A stretch of 64,000 nt of DNA from Siderastrea radians (Eukaryota; Cnidaria; Anthozoa; Scleractinia; Rhizangiidae), in assembly GCA_964017195.1 (NCBI GenBank), contig OZ024896.1, positions 35,767,307 to 35,831,306 of the forward strand, written 5' to 3'. Positions 49,101-58,260 of this stretch are shown in pieces. A program made the translations under genes and the position numbers. How positions within the stretch are numbered: the stretch's first letter is position 1; every line of letters begins with the position of its first letter. The notes beneath the pieces are model-generated. The model was not told where the DNA came from. It saw only the letters and a program-made list of their open reading frames with translations, and ran no database searches.

Positions 49101-52100
49101 GGGCCGCTAATGATGTCATCTGTACTGAAGCCACTTAAGAGAACCTCAACCCAAGCAGAGGTGATTGTGAAGTCATCTAGCACGCATCTGGTGATGATGT
49201 CATCTATCACAGGCCCGGAAGTGGAATCAGCAAGTATGAATGGGAAATTGTATGATTATATACTACTATGAAGGCTATCCATCTCGAAAATTCTCCTTCT
49301 CGAAAATTCTCCTTGTATCCCAGAAAGGCATTCGATTGGCTTTTCGTTAAATAAAATGAGTAAAGAAAACACCACAAATCCCCAAACCTTCCTTGCATTT
49401 TCTATACCGGCAAAGATTATCAGTTGCCGAGTGTGTCTGGTTTGTTTCAAACAATTGACGAGTTGAAACCTCGTTTGCCCTAGCTTATATGCTTTGGGCA
49501 CAATCACTCCAAGACCTCTTAACAAATAAAAGGTATGTCTCGACAGAAGTAGAAATCTTCAACAACACCACCGTTACAACTACACCACCACCAACAACAA
49601 CAACAACGGCAACAATAGCAACAACAACAAAAACAACAGCGACAGCCGCCACAGCAAAAACAAAACAACAACAAAGACCGTACAGCAATTTAAAGATGGA
49701 GCCTTTATTTAGTATGATCTTTATTTATTATTTTGCAGTGGACATTTCTTGGCCAGCTGGCTCATACGGGATACCTAAGGCTGCATCCGGGTGTCCTTAT
49801 GCTGATGGTTTTCAGTGGCTTATTGGACGCAGATACCAGGATAATGAAGATGACAATCCAAAAAGCCATAAGTCACAGCAATTCCACCTGGACTCAACAG
49901 TAGACAAAAAAGGCATTATCCGTTCATTCTGCATGAAGACTGATACATCGTCTGACATGAAACGAAGCACTTGGCCTCGAGGTATTAAATACATGCTGTA
50001 TGAAAGCATTGATACATCTTACAGTCACAGATCAGCTTAAAATTTAGTTAATGTTCTCCTGTATCTGATTTTCAGGTAAATACTGCATTTACAAGAAAGG
50101 CTGGTCCTGCCCCACGGCTTTGACATCAGGATTTATTAAGTGGGACGACGAAGATGACGATAACAGGAATAACAAGACGGGGACACTTCCTGATGGCGCA
50201 TATGATCGGAACACAGAGATCGATTTTTGCTGTAGAACAGACGGAGACAAAAACGAACCTATCTCTCTCCCCTCCCAGACGCCATTTTTCTTGTTGGCTT
50301 ATGATTCAGCTGAATGCCAGCAGGTGAAGTGGGCTGTAGTTAGTGTGGAGTGGATACGGTTTGATAACGAAGATGATGGTAACGCTGATGGCAAAGGAGG
50401 GACATATCCACATGGCGCAGGAATTGATGATCACACTATTCATTACTGTTACTATCAGGGTACGTAAGTAACAACCTGAACAATTTTTCACGAAAGTCGA
50501 GTTAATAGTGGTGGCGGGAAATATCCCCCTCTATTAATCTGATGACCTCAAAGACCACTCCCTAATTTAATAAATATAAATTTTGACAGTCCCTTTTTAT
50601 TGCATTGTGCAAAAAATTGGCGTACCTTTTTTAAGAACAAATATCCTCAGTTGGTAAACATACGTGTTCCTTTTTGGTTTACTCAGCTATTACCTAAGTA
50701 GATTTTTTAGCCTTCATTTTAGTAAGTGTATAGCATTTTCGATCTGAAGAAACTAGGTACGCTTAAAAAATGCTTTTGAAAATTTCATAGCTCAGCGCTT
50801 TTAAAAGCTCTGGCTCTGTTTTGCATTCCTTGTCTTCACTTTTATTAGGTTTGATTTGCTTTTGATGACATCAATTCTTGGACATGTTTTGTCGAGGTTG
50901 GGGGGAAGGGGTAAGATGGAGAAAGTAACTATTTGGATAAAGAATCAGAATTAACAGAGAACTCCTAAATTACCTCCTATCAACGGAGGATCTTTTTTCT
51001 TTTAGGATGCAACAGAACTCTTACCGGAGTCAAGGGGACTTTCCACTCACCAAACTATCCAAGAAAATACCCGGATGGGCAGTACTGCTCCTGGAGGATC
51101 ACGGTCAGCCCAGCACAACGAATCCACTTGACGTTTACAAACTTCACTTTGCAAAACGAGAATGACACAGACTGCTTGTACGTGTATGATGGAGAGAATG
51201 CCACAGTGGAGGTGTTGGGAGTGTTTTACGGAGGTCACCCTCCCCCAAAGGAAGGCATATACTCCTCGTCAAACCACATGTTTGTTATATTTAAATCAGA
51301 TAAGGATGGTTCTTACACCGGCTTTAGTGCCTCGTACAAGGGAATTAATTGTTCGGGGGATAATTGTTCGGCCATTGCCACCTCATCCTCACAAATCATG
51401 AAAGTGACACCGTCACCTTCTAGCTATCTTACAAGATCACATTCCTTGGTAATAACAACGTCATCCGAAAAACAACTGGCAACGACACCATTTATGACAG
51501 GACCACTAATGATGTCATCTTTACTGACGCCACTTAAGAAAACGTCATCCCAAGCAGAGCTGACTGTGAAGTCATCTAAGACACATCTGGTGATGACGTC
51601 ATCTATCACACACCCGGAAGTGGAATCAAAAAGTATGAATGGGAAATATCATGATTATATACCAATAATAAGGTTAACTATCTCGAAATTATCTTTGTGT
51701 TCCGGAAAGGTATTCTACTGGCTTTCCTGTAAATAAAATAGCATGAAGAAAATACCACAAATCCCCCAAACCTCAAGACTCCGACATATTCCTTGCATTT
51801 TGTATACCGGCAAAGATTATCAGATACTGCGTGTGTCTGGTTTGTTCCAAACAATTGACGGGTAAAAACGTCCTTTGCCCCAGCTTTTTTCCTTTGGGCA
51901 CAATCACCCTGAGACCTGTCAAAAAACAGCATTTATGTCTCGACAGTTGTAACATGCACTAAAAACTATGAAATAGCACCACCATTACAACACCACCAAC
52001 AACAACAACAGCAACGGAAACAACGACAGCTACCACAACAAAAACAAAACAACAACAACCGTACACCAATTGAGCCTTTATTTAGCCTGATCTTTATTTA

Positions 52101-55100
52101 TTAATTTGCAGAGGTCACTTATTGGCCAGTTGGCTCATACGGAATACCTAAAGCTGCATCCGGCTGTCCTTATGCTGATGGTTTTCAGTGGCTTATTGGA
52201 CGCAGATACCAGGATACTGAAAATAACAATCCGAAAAACCATAAGTCACAGCAATTTCACCTTGACGCTACAGTTGACAAGAAAGGCATTATCCGTTCGT
52301 TCTGTATGAAAACTGATACATCGAGTGATATGAAGAGAAGCTCTTGGCCTCGAGGTATTAACGCTCTGATATATGTTACTCATAGAATAATAGTTATGGA
52401 GCAAATGACTAGCTCAAAAATAATTTCGTATTGAATCTGATTTCAGGTAAATACTGCATTTACAAAAAAGGCGGGTCCTGCCCCACGGGTTTGACATCAG
52501 GATTTATCAAATGGGACGACGAAGACGACGATACTGACGCCAATAACAAGACGGGGACACTTCCTGATGGCGTATATAATTACAACACAAAGATAGAGTA
52601 TTGCTGTAGAACGGATGGAGACAAAAACGAACCTATCTCTCTCCCCTCCCAGACGCCATTTTTCTTGTTGGCTTATGATTCAGCTGAATGCCAGCAGGTG
52701 AAGTGGGCTGTAGTTAGTGTGGAGTGGATACAGTTTGATAATGAAGACAGTGGTAACGCTGATGGCAAAGGAGGGACATATCCACATGGTGCAGGAATTG
52801 ATGATCATACTATTCATTACTGTTACTATCAGGGTAAGCGAATGTAATGATGATGATGATGTTGATGATGGTGATATTGATGATGATGATGATGATGATG
52901 ATGACGATGATCATAAAGGTGATGATGCTGATAATTATGTTAAATCTTACTTAAGAGCGCAGCACTTCCGCTAGTGAGGACACTGTACTGTCTCGATACG
53001 ATCATTCCGTCCCGGCTGGACGAAAGGCTGCATCAGCTTCCCTGTGAACCTCTTCCTTGCGTAAATTCATAGTCTTAAATGCCCCATTCACACCAAAGCT
53101 TAAACACGTTTAAAAGCTGTTTAATTAAACGAGGTTTAAAATTGTTTTCTTTATAAAAGTTGTTTGCTGATCTTTTCTGCTGCGAATTTAATGCAAATGA
53201 AAAAACAAGTAAAATCTCATTTGAATTCTTTGTTTAAAATAGTCAACCAGCTTTCTGTTGCTGAATTTCATTTTGTAAAACCTGGTTTAATTAAACATGT
53301 TTGTTGGTGTGAATGGGGCATTAGTTTTAGCTGTACTTCTGGAAGATGTATCATCACGGTTTGCGAGTCTCCGGAAAATAGGCCTAAAGGTTTCGCGATT
53401 ATGGCGCTCGTTAATATTGTAGCTGAATATCTTAACTAAACGCAACCACTGTTGTTCGTTTCTGTTTGCATATTCTCAACCTGTTGATGAATGTTGGGCC
53501 TGTTTTACCCTTTGGGGAGAGGGAGGTAATCGGTTTGACACAGGCTTCAGAAAATATAAAGGAAAGGAGTTCCCCTGCACTTCCGGATACCACCTAAAGT
53601 TTAAGTAGTACGTTGTTTTTCTAGGATGCAACAAAACCCTGACTGGAGACAACGGCACTTTCCACTCACCAAACTACCCAAGAAAATACCCGGATGGACA
53701 GTACTGCTCCTGGAGGATCACAGTCAGGCCAGCGCAGCAAATCCACTTGATGTTTACAAACTTCAGTTTGCAAAGAGGGAATGACACAGATGGTTTATAC
53801 GTGTATGATGGAGAGAAGGTCACAGGCGAGGTGTTGGGAGTGTTTTATGGAGGTCATCCTCCACCCAAGGAAGGAGTATACTCTTCGTCAAACCACATGT
53901 TTATAATATTTAAATCAGATAAGAACGGCTCCTACATTGGCTTCAGCGCTTCATTCAGTGCTATTTTTTGCTGGGGTAATATCTGCTCCAACGGTGGAAC
54001 CTCAGCTTCGCGAATCACGGAAATGATACCAACATTACCCGTTTACCCTACGTCATCCAAGACAGTGCCGGTAACGACGTCACCTAAAACAGATTTTGTA
54101 GCTACGTCATATAAGAGATGGTCATCTACAGGAAGGCTGCTTATGACATCATCTATCACAAAGACAGTAGTAACCTCACCGCACACAGAACCAGCGATGA
54201 CAACACCAACAGAGCCAATAGAGCTAACAGAACCGTCAGAGCCAACAGAACCGTCAGAACCAACGGAGTCAAGGGAACCGTCAAAGGAAGGTGGACAAAC
54301 AGGAGCAAGAGAAAAACCTAAGGGTGCATTCTTTTGGGACTATTCTGGTTATTCTTATTCCGGTTTAGGAATAACAGAATACACGGAATTTCAATTTCGA
54401 AAAGAACGCCAATTCTGGAAACGGAATACCCTTGGCGGAGGTGACCTGAGAACCACTATTTCTGCACACGCGCGGGCGGCCGCGTAGGATTTCCCGCCAA
54501 AAATTTCCCAAAAGAACACGTATTCTGTCTATTCCGAGTAAACCGTATTCCTTTCATTCCCTTCATTCTGCTATCGGGAGCAGAATGAACGGAATGATAT
54601 TCCGTTCATTCCGAAAACGGAATAGCTCCCAAAAGAACAAAAATACCCACTATTCCGAGTATTCCTATTCCGGAATAGTCCCAAAAGAACGCACCCTAAG
54701 AAAAAAGGTGATTTTCAATTGTTCAAGCATGTGCTTTGGTTTTTGTAGACAGTGTACCATGCGCACTAAATTGTATAATTCCTCCACTTAACCTGGGTGA
54801 AAAAGCATTTTGTGACAAAAGTTACTGCAAAGCCTTTGTTGAAGAAGCAAGATCTTATACAGTGCAAAAAGGCAATAAAATCTTACAAACTGGTGAACAA
54901 AATTTACTCAAATCATTTAGTCGCAGAAAATTCGAGCTGCTGAACTTCCCCACCCCCCAACTCCTACCCGAAAAAGATGGATATAAAAGTTGTACTGGTC
55001 GAGAAAAAAATTGGTCGAGGAAGTGGCGATAATAAAGCAAAACCAAAACCAAAAGCGTATACAATCAAACGTTTATAAATAGATAAATTCCTAAAGTAAA

Positions 55101-58064
55101 TATGATGTGCATGTAACCTGATAATTTTAAGGTTGTTCTGTTATTCGCAGGTTTCAATGTCGCAGCTGTTGTCGTTCCCTTGGTGTTGTTATTTTTATTA
55201 GCATTGCTACTTGTAGCTGCATTCTTCTACTACAAGCGGTGAGATACGCATAAGTTGTACCGTGTAACATATATTCTAGAACTTGTCTCGTTCCGCTGCA
55301 AGCTGCAGAAAAAATTGCCTTGTGTAATTGTGCCTTTCGGACGAGTAGTCCCTCTCCATTTTTTAATGTTTAATATTGGTGAACATTCTCATACAAGGCA
55401 CAATTCACGTGAGACTCGGGTTCGTTACAACTCAACACGGATCGGACGTCAGTGAGTGCGTTAATTGGTCCATTTTTGATTTCATCCCACCCATCCAACT
55501 ATCAATAAGAGTGATTGGTCCAGACCGCAACACCAGGGGCTACGTTCCCTACTCTTTTTCAACAGCGCGTGCTTTAACGTCCCTTACTTATTCAGATTGC
55601 TTATGTTTGTTACATCTGAATGAGTTCAGTGGATCTGTAAAATATTCTACCTGCCTCGTTGTCATTTTGGAGTAATTTAAAGCCCTATAAGATGGTATAC
55701 TTGATGCGAGGTTGTGTAGGTGAAAAGATCTGTCTTTCCTTGCCTTCTGTGACGTTTCCAGTGCTGGCTGTCAATCTAGCCGTCGGTTAAGCCGTCTTGA
55801 CAACTTAATTAGTATAACCAAGTGTAGAAGAAAAAGCTTAAGTCACTGCCCTCAGATGTAACGGGTTAGCTAAGACTAACGTCTGCCATTTCAGACTTAG
55901 ATTGCCAAAGCCTCATCAATAACGGATTCTAGTTAGATTCCTGAAAGGTACGACTTCAGCCCGACCACGCGTTTCATGAGAGAGGGTATTCCAACGTGGA
56001 GTTACATACTGAAAGCTGCACTCTCACGCTTGCTTATTTTGCATTGCAAATGCGACACCTTTGAACAGGGCTTTATACACTGTTCATTTTTTTTTCATAC
56101 AGGAGGAAGCCGAAAGAACAAGACAAAGGAGCAAAAGAAATCATCACTATGAGGTTTGCTAAAACTGAATAAAATTTCTGATCCGAATCTATCCTGTGTA
56201 CTGTTGGAAAACTATATCATATCGTTAAGAAACAATCCTTAACATTCATCATAACCTTTTACCGATCATGATATTAGAAGACGAATTCTTTTGATATTTT
56301 TCTCTCCAGTACTTATACAAGAAATTCTTGGGGACAGGAAAAGAGAAGTTGTAATTTGATATTGGGGATTGAAGAGTTAACGTAGGAGAGCTCGTGACTC
56401 CGGCCTCTTCAGTTGAAAAAAATATGATTGTCACCTTTCGTTGATATTTTTTTCAGTTCGTGTGGTGGATCACCCGTATCACTCGAATATCCTTCTTTTA
56501 ACAGGTAAGATTCAGTGATTCTCATGGGTCATTGTATCGGTTATTTTGGACAAGTGAACTAGTGAACCACGGAACATTGCTTTCACAACAGTTGCCTGGG
56601 AAGCCTGTGAAATTTCCACGTTCCCAGTTTGTTAAGCCGCACAGGAATCCAACACCAGAACGAGCTCATCTCACAGTTCCGTTTTGTGGCCATGCATTTG
56701 TTTACATAATACTGGTACAAAATTTCACGATGGAGTTTTGGATTCTGATAACGGCTTGCTAAGATCTGCTTTTCCCACAAAGTCATGAACAGCACAAGAG
56801 TACCTTTGTATTAGTAGGCACCGTCGTTAAGAAATTCGAGCATCTCGGACCATACCCGAGGCACCGTCCTTAAAATACTGAAATAATAACTTCGTACTCT
56901 TTTCTCTCGGGTGGCGCCATTTCTTTTCTCTCTCTAAAGGAAGTACTGGCCCCCAAGGGTTGAACCGATCTATCCTGTAAACGGAGCCCTTGCTGATCGA
57001 GTTTCTTAATTCACATTCAATTCACAGTCGAAATAGTTCAAGCGTTTTTCCTTCCCAGCTCTACGGCATGTTATCATTCCGTTTATTTCTTTTTCAGTTC
57101 GCCCGGTGAATCACCCATATCAATTGAAAATCCGTGCTATGGCAGGTGAGATTTAGGCCCAGTTATACTAACTCGCCACGAGTCTCCCAGTAGTTCAGTA
57201 TTTAGAGCGCCTGACCGTTGTACGGGAGGTCACTGTTTCGATTCCCCTCGGGGAAGCAAATTTTTCTACGTCCCACGCTCGTGAAAACTGAATATTTCAT
57301 CTTTGTCAAGTAACTCCATAGTTTTCTTGGACTAGTGTGCGCACTCCCCTCCCCCTTACCTTTCAGTGGTCAAGCTTTAGGATTTCATGCATACACAGGG
57401 CCTACCGTTAGAGCAACCTTTACTGCAGTACCACAGGAATGTACTGCTTAAGAACTTTCATTTAAATAGTCACACTTTAGGATTTCATCCACAGACTCAA
57501 AAGATAGGACCACCTTGTACAGCATAATAAACAGCACCACAGGAAAGTACTGCTCAGTCGCTTTCATTTGAATGGTCACACTTTAGGACTTCATCCACAG
57601 ACTCAAAAGTTAGGACCACCTTGTACAGCATAATAAACAGCACCACAGGAAAGTACTGCTCAGTAGCTTTCATTTGAATGGTCACAAACTCAGGATTCAC
57701 CCACAGACTTAAAAAATAGGTCATAATAAACAGCATCACCGAAATACACTGCTCAGTAGGGTTTATTTTAATGTTTACACTACTGTTTAGGATTTCACCT
57801 ATAGTCTCAAAATCTAGAACCACGTAGTATACATATAGTCAACAAAGGTACAAAAATATTCTGCTTCAGCAGTCATTCTGTAAGATTTTATCTTCTACCT
57901 TAAGGTTTCGCCCTGTAATGAAAGGGTAACGTTTTTTGCTTTGTGCATTTCACAGCGAGGACACATTCGACGTTTACACTGAGATTGAAGCACCTGAAAA
58001 TAATGGGATGGGGCCTAAACTGGACCAGGGCAGTGAAAACCCCCTGTACGAGAGTACCGCCTAG
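43112..58064 (+). CDS. Gene 2: predicted single-pass receptor, signal peptide - (ApeC-CUB)x3 - TM - tyrosine tail
   Basis: Fifteen exons give 1,412 codons plus stop with all phases matching: 43112-43169, 47270-47512, 47607-47990, 48607-49233, 49739-49981, 50076-50459, 51006-51632, 52112-52354, 52447-52833, 53625-54323, 55151-55238, 56103-56153, 56457-56504, 57098-57145, 57956-58064. Approximate residues: signal peptide 1-19; ApeC-CUB units starting at 20, 438 and 856; transmembrane helix about 1300-1327; cytoplasmic tail 1328-1412 with LEYPSF, IENPCYG, VYTEI and ENPLYEST. ApeC domains in other invertebrates occur in secreted proteins that bind bacterial cell wall. NPxY motifs in other receptors recruit PTB adaptors or clathrin machinery. 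I infer a cell-surface recognition receptor. The weak points are exon 1, assigned by phase over a 4.1-kb intron, and exon 10, which carries a MITE and needs a cryptic donor at 54323. If that donor is not used, a truncated secreted protein results. Confidence 0.75.
44848..45243 (+). pseudogene. hAT transposase N-terminal fragment (ZMYM1-like zinc finger)
   Basis: A 131-residue frame begins with a basic stretch (GKRKRPYRQR), then a compact zinc finger ICGVCKKELDSDYKDNHAKT with C-x2-C and two histidines, typical of ZMYM1/TTF-type hAT proteins. It ends shortly after, joined to the C-terminal region by a deletion. Confidence 0.65.
45258..45706 (+). pseudogene. hAT transposase C-terminal dimerisation domain with internal stop
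   Basis: The reading includes LNANSLYEMTPEFSKVASIL, AVIPATSF, a TGA at 45512-45514, then AERSFSGLRRLKTYIRSTMG and RLNNLAIVCIER. This is the classic hAT C-terminal domain. The stop replaces the residue just before AERSFS, most simply TGC to TGA. Confidence 0.75.
46380..46562 (-). mobile_element. tRNA-derived SINE in intron 1, antisense
   Basis: On the minus strand: an A-box-like TAGCTCAGTTAGTAGAGCG and B-box GGTTCGAATCC. The acceptor and anticodon stems pair poorly, so it is not a working tRNA. The body beyond (GATCCTGGTAATCATTTC) is non-tRNA; the tail end is not sharply defined. Confidence 0.65.
46692..46910. mobile_element. MULE-type MITE with 9-bp target duplication
   Basis: The element spans 46701-46901 (201 bp), with inverted ends TAGACTACGAGCAGTCTC and the complement of TAGATTACGAGCAGTCTC, flanked on both sides by GCTGACTAC. 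Nine-base duplications are the Mutator-like signature. Confidence 0.88.
47270..47512 (+). CDS. Gene 2 exon 2, ApeC exon a of unit 1
   Basis: 243 nt, phase 1-1, opening STYWPAGSYGIPKAASGCPY. It begins at the CGTAG acceptor shared with the first exon of the window. Confidence 0.92.
47607..47990 (+). CDS. Gene 2 exon 3, ApeC exon b of unit 1
   Basis: 384 nt, phase 1-1, with six cysteines, from KYCIYKKGGSCPTG to HYCYYQ, ending CAGG|GTACGT. Confidence 0.93.
48023..48198. repeat. Intronic inverted duplication (hairpin, about 75-bp arms)
   Basis: The arms 48023-48097 and 48124-48198 are complements with one mismatch. The left arm is ordinary intron sequence present in sister units; the right arm is an extra inverted copy inserted at GTCCCT|TTTATTGCA. 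Confidence 0.9.
48607..49233 (+). CDS. Gene 2 exon 4, CUB plus linker of unit 1
   Basis: 627 nt, phase 1-1. CUB core: CNRTLTGVKG, QYCSWRI, TDCLYVYDG, VFYGGHPPP, FKSDKNGSYTGFSASY, then CSGDNCS and a Ser/Thr linker ending GPEVESA. Donor A|GTATGA. The frame is intact, unlike the equivalent exons of gene 1 units B and C. Confidence 0.9.
49560..49690 (+). repeat. ACA/AAC-rich stretch between gene 2 units 1 and 2
   Basis: This one lies in an open frame that runs unbroken into the next ApeC exon. Translation would be Thr-rich (VTTTPPPTTTTTATIATTTK). I treat it as intronic because the conserved TTTTGCAG acceptor follows. Confidence 0.6.
49739..49981 (+). CDS. Gene 2 exon 5, ApeC exon a of unit 2
   Basis: 243 nt, phase 1-1, starting DISWPAGSYG. 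The frame is also open upstream through the intron, so intron retention here would not stop translation. Confidence 0.92.
50076..50459 (+). CDS. Gene 2 exon 6, ApeC exon b of unit 2
   Basis: 384 nt, phase 1-1. Two local changes set it apart: KGWSCPTA for KGGSCPTG, and EIDFCC for EIEFCC. Confidence 0.92.
51006..51632 (+). CDS. Gene 2 exon 7, CUB plus linker of unit 2
   Basis: 627 nt, phase 1-1, with an intact frame through CUB and linker. It is closest to gene 1 unit B but keeps the seven bases that unit B lost, which makes it the reference for that lesion. Confidence 0.9.
51976..52070 (+). repeat. ACA/AAC-rich stretch between gene 2 units 2 and 3
   Basis: A shorter and more degenerate copy of the inter-unit microsatellite, with stops in every frame before the next exon. 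Confidence 0.65.
52112..52354 (+). CDS. Gene 2 exon 8, ApeC exon a of unit 3
   Basis: 243 nt, phase 1-1, starting VTYWPVGSYGIPKAASGCPY. This is the membrane-proximal type, diverged from units 1 and 2 (DTENNNPKN, SSDMKRSSW). Confidence 0.92.
52447..52833 (+). CDS. Gene 2 exon 9, ApeC exon b of unit 3
   Basis: 387 nt, one codon longer than the other units (DDTDANNK). The second half is nearly base-identical to all other units although its first half and the flanking introns are diverged. Confidence 0.92.
52846..52930 (+). repeat. GAT trinucleotide repeat after exon 9 donor
   Basis: Orthologous in position to 7621-7720. It lies just inside the intron after CAGG|GTAAGC. Confidence 0.8.
53078..53320. 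mobile_element. MITE in intron 9, TTA target duplication, 243 bp
   Basis: The ends ATGCCCCATTCACACCAA and its complement are flanked by TTA. Gene 1 at about 7835 has the empty site (ATTCTTAGTTTTAGC), so the insertion came after the gene duplication. A three-base TTA duplication fits PIF/Harbinger. Confidence 0.82.
53625..54323 (+). CDS. Gene 2 exon 10, CUB plus Thr/Glu/Pro stalk of unit 3, MITE-disrupted
   Basis: 699 nt if the donor at 54323|54324 (AAGG|GTGCAT) is used, phase 1-1. It encodes CUB (FHSPNYPRKYPDG, QYCSWRI, LYVYDG) and a stalk with EPSEPTEPSEPTES-like repeats ending REKPKG. The original donor now lies beyond the MITE, at about 54707. Reading into the MITE instead adds 54 residues (from GAFFWDYSGYSYSG) and stops at 54485-54487, before the transmembrane exon. 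Confidence 0.75.
54319..54699. mobile_element. Harbinger-type MITE in exon 10, 375 bp
   Basis: The element is 54322-54696, with ends GGGTGCATTCTTTTGGGACT and the complement of GGGTGCGTTCTTTTGGGACT, flanked by TAA (54319-54321, 54697-54699). Removing it with one TAA gives CCTAAGAAAAAAGG; gene 1 reads CCTAAGGAAAAAGG at the same place, confirming the boundaries. Inner sequence is rich in ATTCCG/CGGAAT. Confidence 0.9.
55151..55238 (+). CDS. Gene 2 exon 11, transmembrane helix
   Basis: 88 nt, phase 1 to 2. FNVAAVVVPLVLLFLLALLL, then VAAFFYYK: about 24 hydrophobic residues followed by a basic stop-transfer (YYKRRKPK with exon 12). The homologous exon of gene 1 is cut after its first 18 nt. Confidence 0.9.
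56103..56153 (+). CDS. Gene 2 exon 12, juxtamembrane tail
   Basis: 51 nt, phase 2-2: RKPKEQDKGAKEIITM, highly charged, directly cytoplasmic of the helix. Donor ATGAG|GTTTGC is weak. Deleted from gene 1. Confidence 0.75.
56457..56504 (+). CDS. Gene 2 exon 13, tail microexon (LEYPSF)
   Basis: 48 nt, phase 2-2: SSCGGSPVSLEYPSFN. It is homologous over its full length to exon 14, so the two are a microexon duplication. Deleted from gene 1. Confidence 0.8.
57098..57145 (+). CDS. Gene 2 exon 14, tail microexon (ENPCYG)
   Basis: 48 nt, phase 2-2: SSPGESPISIENPCYG, with an NPxY motif where exon 13 has EYPSF. The motif is retained in gene 1 at 10361-10408. Confidence 0.85.
57165..57330 (+). mobile_element. 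tRNA-derived SINE in last intron, gene 2 only
   Basis: A-box-like TAGTTCAGTATTTAGAGCG and B-box GTTTCGATTCC, with TGACCGTTG and GGAGGTCA as a degenerate anticodon arm. The corresponding gene 1 intron (10409 on) lacks it, so insertion followed duplication. Ends are approximate. Confidence 0.6.
57430..57850 (+). repeat. Minisatellite in last intron, about four ~105-120-bp units
   Basis: Units share CACCACAGGAA, TACTGCT and ATTTCATCCACAGACTC. Gene 1 has about three units. Confidence 0.75.
57956..58064 (+). CDS. Gene 2 exon 15, C-terminal tail
   Basis: 109 nt to TAG: SEDTFDVYTEIEAPENNGMG, then ENPLYESTA. It contains a YTEI (Y-x-x-hydrophobic) site and a second NPxY near the C-terminus. Confidence 0.88.
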
Positions 58065-58144
58065 GTGTGTAACATTTGTCGAAAGTTTGTAATCTAAGAC
58101 GGAAAAGCTCGGCACGCATTAGGAAGCATTAGTCCCCACGACAA

Positions 58145-58188
58145 CGCCCAGGTTGTAACGCCCAGGTTGTAACGCCCAGGTTGTAAGC
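58145..58188 (+). repeat. Triplicated 14-bp repeat in 3' UTR
   Basis: CGCCCAGGTTGTAA in three tandem copies (the last one slightly degraded), about 80 nt after the gene 2 stop. Confidence 0.85.
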
Positions 58189-58230
58189 CCCTTCTTGATC
58201 ATATTTATGTTAAATAGCGCAATATAAATT

Positions 58231-58260
58231 AATAAATTATTATTATTATTATTATTATTA
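58231..58260 (+). terminator. Putative poly(A) signal and ATT repeat
   Basis: AATAAA at 58231-58236 is followed by an ATT microsatellite, about 170 nt beyond the gene 2 stop. A plausible 3' end, not proven. Confidence 0.4.
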
